Assembly: GCA_037127915.1 (NCBI GenBank)
Contig: JBAXXL010000018.1
Coordinates: 1 to 64,000 of the forward strand
Origin: JBAXXL01 sp037127915
Lineage (GTDB): Bacteria > Bacteroidota > Ignavibacteria > Kapaibacteriales > UBA2268
DNA: 64,000 nucleotides
Direction of reading: 5' to 3'
In this document: positions 61,058-64,000 of the stretch, piece by piece
How the letters are laid out: each line of letters starts with the position of its first letter
Numbering within the stretch: position 1 is the first letter of the stretch
The notes under the pieces: model-generated
The model's input: only the letters and a program-made list of their open reading frames with translations
Databases searched by the model: none
Told to the model about the DNA's origin: nothing
Made by a program: the position numbers and the translations under genes

Positions 61058-63082
61058 ATGAAAAAGATTTTGATTTTAGTATTTGTGCTTTCGGTTTTTG
61101 GAACCGGAAATATTTATTCTCAACAATGGGAAAAACTTAACAATGGTTTATATGGCGGTTCTATTACTAAAATTGTTATTAAAGATAGCATGTTCGTAGC
61201 CGCTGATTATGGAAGGGGTATTTTCATTTCCATGGATTATGGCAAAAATTGGCGTGAAGCAAATACTGGTTTAGACAAAAATGTTTTGAGCGTAGCTATT
61301 AATGATTCTGTGATTTTTGCCGGTACATATAATGGCTTATATACATCAACTAATAATGGTGTTGATTGGAATAAAGTTAGCAATATAACCGACCAAATTA
61401 AATGCATTACTACTCAGGGTTCAAATGTTTTTTTGGGTACTTATAAAACAGGGATAATTGTATCAACTGATTATGGTCATAATTGGGAGATTAAAAATAA
61501 TGTAATCAAATCCAAAACTACCAATTGTATTGCACTTTTAGGAAATAAAGTTTATGCAGGAACTAACGGTGGCCTATATTACTCTACCGATTTAGGGAAT
61601 AACTGGAAAACAGTAAGTAACGATAATTTTTGGAATAATAATCTTTCTTATGGTGTTAGCAGTATAGCACTAACAGATAGTTTTATATATATTATAATCG
61701 GCTATAGGACTTATATATCTAGAGATAACTGTGCTACTTGGAAAAAGATAACGAACGCCGATGGAGGTGACTGGATAAAAGCAATAGGGAACACTTTATA
61801 TTTCAAAACACATAACGATGGTATTGTTAAATCTAATGATGAAGCTCAAAGTTGGACTGATGCAAATGGAAATTTACCCAATAAAAAAATTAATGATCTC
61901 GCTTCCGCTGGTAATGAACTATGTGCAGTACTTGACGGTAAGGGAGTTTTCATTTCCAAAGATAATGGAGGAAGTTGGTCGCCAATAAACAATGGATTGA
62001 CTGATATTGAACTGGGCAATATTATAAATATTAAAGGTACATTGTATGTGAGTCAAAGTGGTTTCTCTTCTTATCAATCGACGAATAATGGAAATTCTTG
62101 GTCTGAAACGAACAATGGATTAACCGGAGTATTTGGGAGTTTATGCGAACATAATTCAAATTTGTTTATTGGAACATCAACTGGTTTATTTATTTCTAAA
62201 GATAAAGGATTAAGTTGGCAACAAATGCAATTAGATAAAATTTACCCTCCCATTTATGGTTTGGCATCAAATGAGAATAAATTATATTTAATTCATAAAC
62301 TATTTTCAGGTCGAGTAAACCTATCAATAGATGAAGGCAAGACTTGGAACGATATATCTGAAACTCAACCACTCACACAGCTTGGTTCTATTTTTTCCAT
62401 TAGAGAAAAAATATTTATTAGTGGTAGAGCGACTAATGATTCTGAGCAAAATGGAGTGTTTTTAACAACTGATGATGGTAAAATATGGAAAAAAGTATTG
62501 CCTGATTGTATGTTCGATTTCGCCGCAATTGATACGACTATTTTTGTCGCGGGTGATAAAGGTATATATTATTCTAATGATTACGGTGGCACTTGGGTAC
62601 TTTCTAAACTAGGAAGGGATAATCCATTTTGTAGAGGAATAGAAATACTAGGTCATAATATATTCATCGGAACGCTGTACGGAGTATTTTTATCAAAAGA
62701 CTTTGGAAAAACATGGATTGATTTGAATTATAATTTGGAACACATTGATGTAGGCAGACCAATAGTAAAAGATGGTTATTTATATGTTGTTACTGGAAGC
62801 GGAAGTTCTGTATATAGACTTGATATTTCTGCTCTATCAGTTAATGAAGGATTACAACCCGGAGATATTTCCATTTCCCCCAATCCTTCTTCCGATTTTA
62901 TCACAATAAATTTCAAACCTTCGGTAGGTTCTGCAATCCAAATCTACAACACACTCGGCGAAATCGTTTTTTCTGTAGGGACAGGTCGCGACCTGTCCGC
63001 AAAAATCAACATTTCAGCTCTGCCCAAAGGGATGTATTTTGTAAGAATTGGTGGCGAAACGGCTAAATTTATAAAGAATTGA
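61058..63082 (+). CDS. T9SS-exported BNR/Ycf48-like repeat protein
   Basis: A 674-residue secreted protein. Signal peptide MKKILILVFVLSVFGTGNIYS; about a dozen BNR/sialidase-type turns (SMDYGKNWRE, STNNGVDWNK, STDYGHNWE, SKDNGGSWS, TTDDGKIWKK, SNDYGGTWV, SKDFGKTWI), consistent with two propellers; sorting domain from about residue 600 (SISPNPSSDFITINF ... GETAKFIKN). Here the in-frame palindrome is different (GTGRDLSA, 62979-62998). No Asp-box sialidase catalytic set is evident, so I do not call it an enzyme. Confidence 0.85.
   Translation: MKKILILVFVLSVFGTGNIYSQQWEKLNNGLYGGSITKIVIKDSMFVAADYGRGIFISMDYGKNWREANTGLDKNVLSVAINDSVIFAGTYNGLYTSTNNGVDWNKVSNITDQIKCITTQGSNVFLGTYKTGIIVSTDYGHNWEIKNNVIKSKTTNCIALLGNKVYAGTNGGLYYSTDLGNNWKTVSNDNFWNNNLSYGVSSIALTDSFIYIIIGYRTYISRDNCATWKKITNADGGDWIKAIGNTLYFKTHNDGIVKSNDEAQSWTDANGNLPNKKINDLASAGNELCAVLDGKGVFISKDNGGSWSPINNGLTDIELGNIINIKGTLYVSQSGFSSYQSTNNGNSWSETNNGLTGVFGSLCEHNSNLFIGTSTGLFISKDKGLSWQQMQLDKIYPPIYGLASNENKLYLIHKLFSGRVNLSIDEGKTWNDISETQPLTQLGSIFSIREKIFISGRATNDSEQNGVFLTTDDGKIWKKVLPDCMFDFAAIDTTIFVAGDKGIYYSNDYGGTWVLSKLGRDNPFCRGIEILGHNIFIGTLYGVFLSKDFGKTWIDLNYNLEHIDVGRPIVKDGYLYVVTGSGSSVYRLDISALSVNEGLQPGDISISPNPSSDFITINFKPSVGSAIQIYNTLGEIVFSVGTGRDLSAKINISALPKGMYFVRIGGETAKFIKN
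62979..62998 (+). repeat. In-frame palindrome of a different sequence
   Basis: A perfect 20-base palindrome, GGACAGGTCGCGACCTGTCC, preceded by GTAG. It sits exactly where the other sorting domains carry the ACGGC-type palindrome, although the surrounding domain sequence is otherwise near-identical. Confidence 0.85.
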
Positions 63083-63109
63083 TTTAATTATAATATAAAG
63101 AGAATTCCT

Positions 63110-64000
63110 ATGAAAAAGATTTTGATTTTAGTATTGTTGGTGCTTTGTAGTTATAATTTATACTCTCAATATAAAATGTATAGCTGGGGTAACAATGATT
63201 ATGGTCAACTAGGTATCAGTGTAGATACTTGGATTCCTCAAAAAATACCGAATGCTAACGATTTTATTATTATTTCTTGCGGCCCATTCCATAACTTAGC
63301 AATTAAATCTGATGGTAGTCTTTGGGCCTGTGGCAATAATGATTGTGGTCAATTAGGAGATGGAACTAAAACAAATAGAAGCAAACCAGTTCAAATTGGA
63401 CAATCAAAAGATTGGGCTTCAGTTTCTTGCGGAACAAATTTTTCAATAGCAATAAAAAAGGACGGTAGTCTTTGGGCTTGGGGTTATAATTCGAACGGAC
63501 AATTAGGAGATGGAACTAAAACAAATATCATTAGTCCATATCAAATTGGTAGTTCTTACAAATGGGCTTCAATTGCCTGTGGTGCAGATTACACCATAGC
63601 TATCAAGACAGACTCTAGTTTATGGGCATGGGGAAGAAATAATCATGGTCAATTGGGAACAAAAGATACTTTGGGTAGAACCACACCGTTTAAAATTGGT
63701 AGTTCCAATTATTGGATTTCAGTTTCATGTGGAGAATATCATACAATAGCAAAGAAATCGGATGGAAGTATTTGGGGTTGCGGTCTGAATGCCGATGGTC
63801 AACTTGGAAATATAACCAAAAGTTTTACAAGCGTAATGTTGCAGATAGGAACGACTAAAGACTGGGCTTCCGTTGCATTAGGGGATTATTACACAATGGC
63901 AATTAAAACCGACGGTACTCTTTGGGGTTGGGGGAATAATCCATCAGGACAACATGGAAACGGGACCACAGATCCAAAATCCTGGCCTTCTCAAATAGGA
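63110..64000 (+). CDS. T9SS cargo, RCC1-repeat protein (cut by window end)
   Basis: Open without a stop to the last base (297 codons). Signal peptide MKKILILVLLVLCSYNLYS is almost the same as in the RCC1 gene at 58597, and the first repeat (YKMYSWGNNDYGQLGI) is also close. At least six RCC1 repeats are visible (GSLWACGNNDCGQLGDG, GSLWAWGYNSNGQLGDG and others). It is a paralogue of that gene, separated from it by the BNR-like gene. The C-terminus, expected to carry a sorting domain, lies beyond the window. Confidence 0.85.
   Translation, partial: MKKILILVLLVLCSYNLYSQYKMYSWGNNDYGQLGISVDTWIPQKIPNANDFIIISCGPFHNLAIKSDGSLWACGNNDCGQLGDGTKTNRSKPVQIGQSKDWASVSCGTNFSIAIKKDGSLWAWGYNSNGQLGDGTKTNIISPYQIGSSYKWASIACGADYTIAIKTDSSLWAWGRNNHGQLGTKDTLGRTTPFKIGSSNYWISVSCGEYHTIAKKSDGSIWGCGLNADGQLGNITKSFTSVMLQIGTTKDWASVALGDYYTMAIKTDGTLWGWGNNPSGQHGNGTTDPKSWPSQIG

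Overview
The window is AT-rich bacterial DNA, almost certainly from the Bacteroidota/Chlorobiota (FCB) group. The best indication is about eleven exported proteins with type IX secretion (T9SS) C-terminal sorting domains, most with an 'SPNP...' start and a 'GETAKF(V/I)K' tail. DUF3160 proteins, BatD/BatE and many outer-membrane barrels agree. The tail style recalls Ignavibacteria/Kapabacteria, but no rRNA gene is present and that placement is inference. I found no tRNA, rRNA, CRISPR array, complete insertion sequence or riboswitch.

Layout. 0-5 kb: a small membrane protein, CdaA (c-di-AMP synthase), RNase HI, a DUF1460 cell-wall hydrolase and a sodium/solute symporter. 5.3-5.7 kb: a truncated phage-type BRO gene. 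5.8-11.6 kb: a TetR-led operon with an outer-membrane barrel, a LolD-like ATPase, two FtsX-type permeases and a LolA-like periplasmic protein. 12-18.7 kb: a second TetR-led operon with TolC, a HlyD lipoprotein, two ABC ATPases and two ABC-2 permeases (a YbhFSR-like exporter). 19-26 kb: an isochorismatase-like hydrolase, an outer-membrane protein with an HEEGH motif, two recently duplicated T9SS propeller genes and an orphan NatA-like ATPase. 26-33 kb: a compact run with aminopeptidase P, MreD, lipoproteins, transaldolase, Aat and YigZ. 33-39 kb: T9SS cargo (WD40, SGNH-like, BNR-like) around a PIN toxin-like gene with an overlapping 59-residue partner. 39-43.6 kb: CNNM/CorC, NFU, AcpS and PepT. 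44-50 kb: two tandem DUF3160 T9SS proteins. 50-56.4 kb: a LiaF-like protein, BatD, BatE, SuhB, DapF and an M20 amidohydrolase. 57-64 kb: a tandem array of T9SS cargo genes (one without a recognised domain, RCC1, BNR-like, RCC1), cut by the window end.

Two features stand out beyond the genes. First, nearly every intergenic gap is built from short dispersed repeats. Many are hairpins whose two arms change together between copies (compensatory substitutions), so the fold seems conserved, not just the sequence. Second, the same kind of palindrome lies in frame inside the sorting-domain coding region of five T9SS cargo genes, always at the same place and with different but self-complementary stems. 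This resembles the Rickettsia palindromic elements, here in secretion-signal domains. In the 57-64 kb array, the sorting domain, the short spacer and the next signal peptide form a near-identical block repeated between unrelated passengers, as expected of a passenger-swapping cassette array.

Functional links are otherwise conventional: envelope export pumps under TetR control, peptidoglycan and c-di-AMP functions, and a dapF/M20 pair that fits diaminopimelate synthesis.
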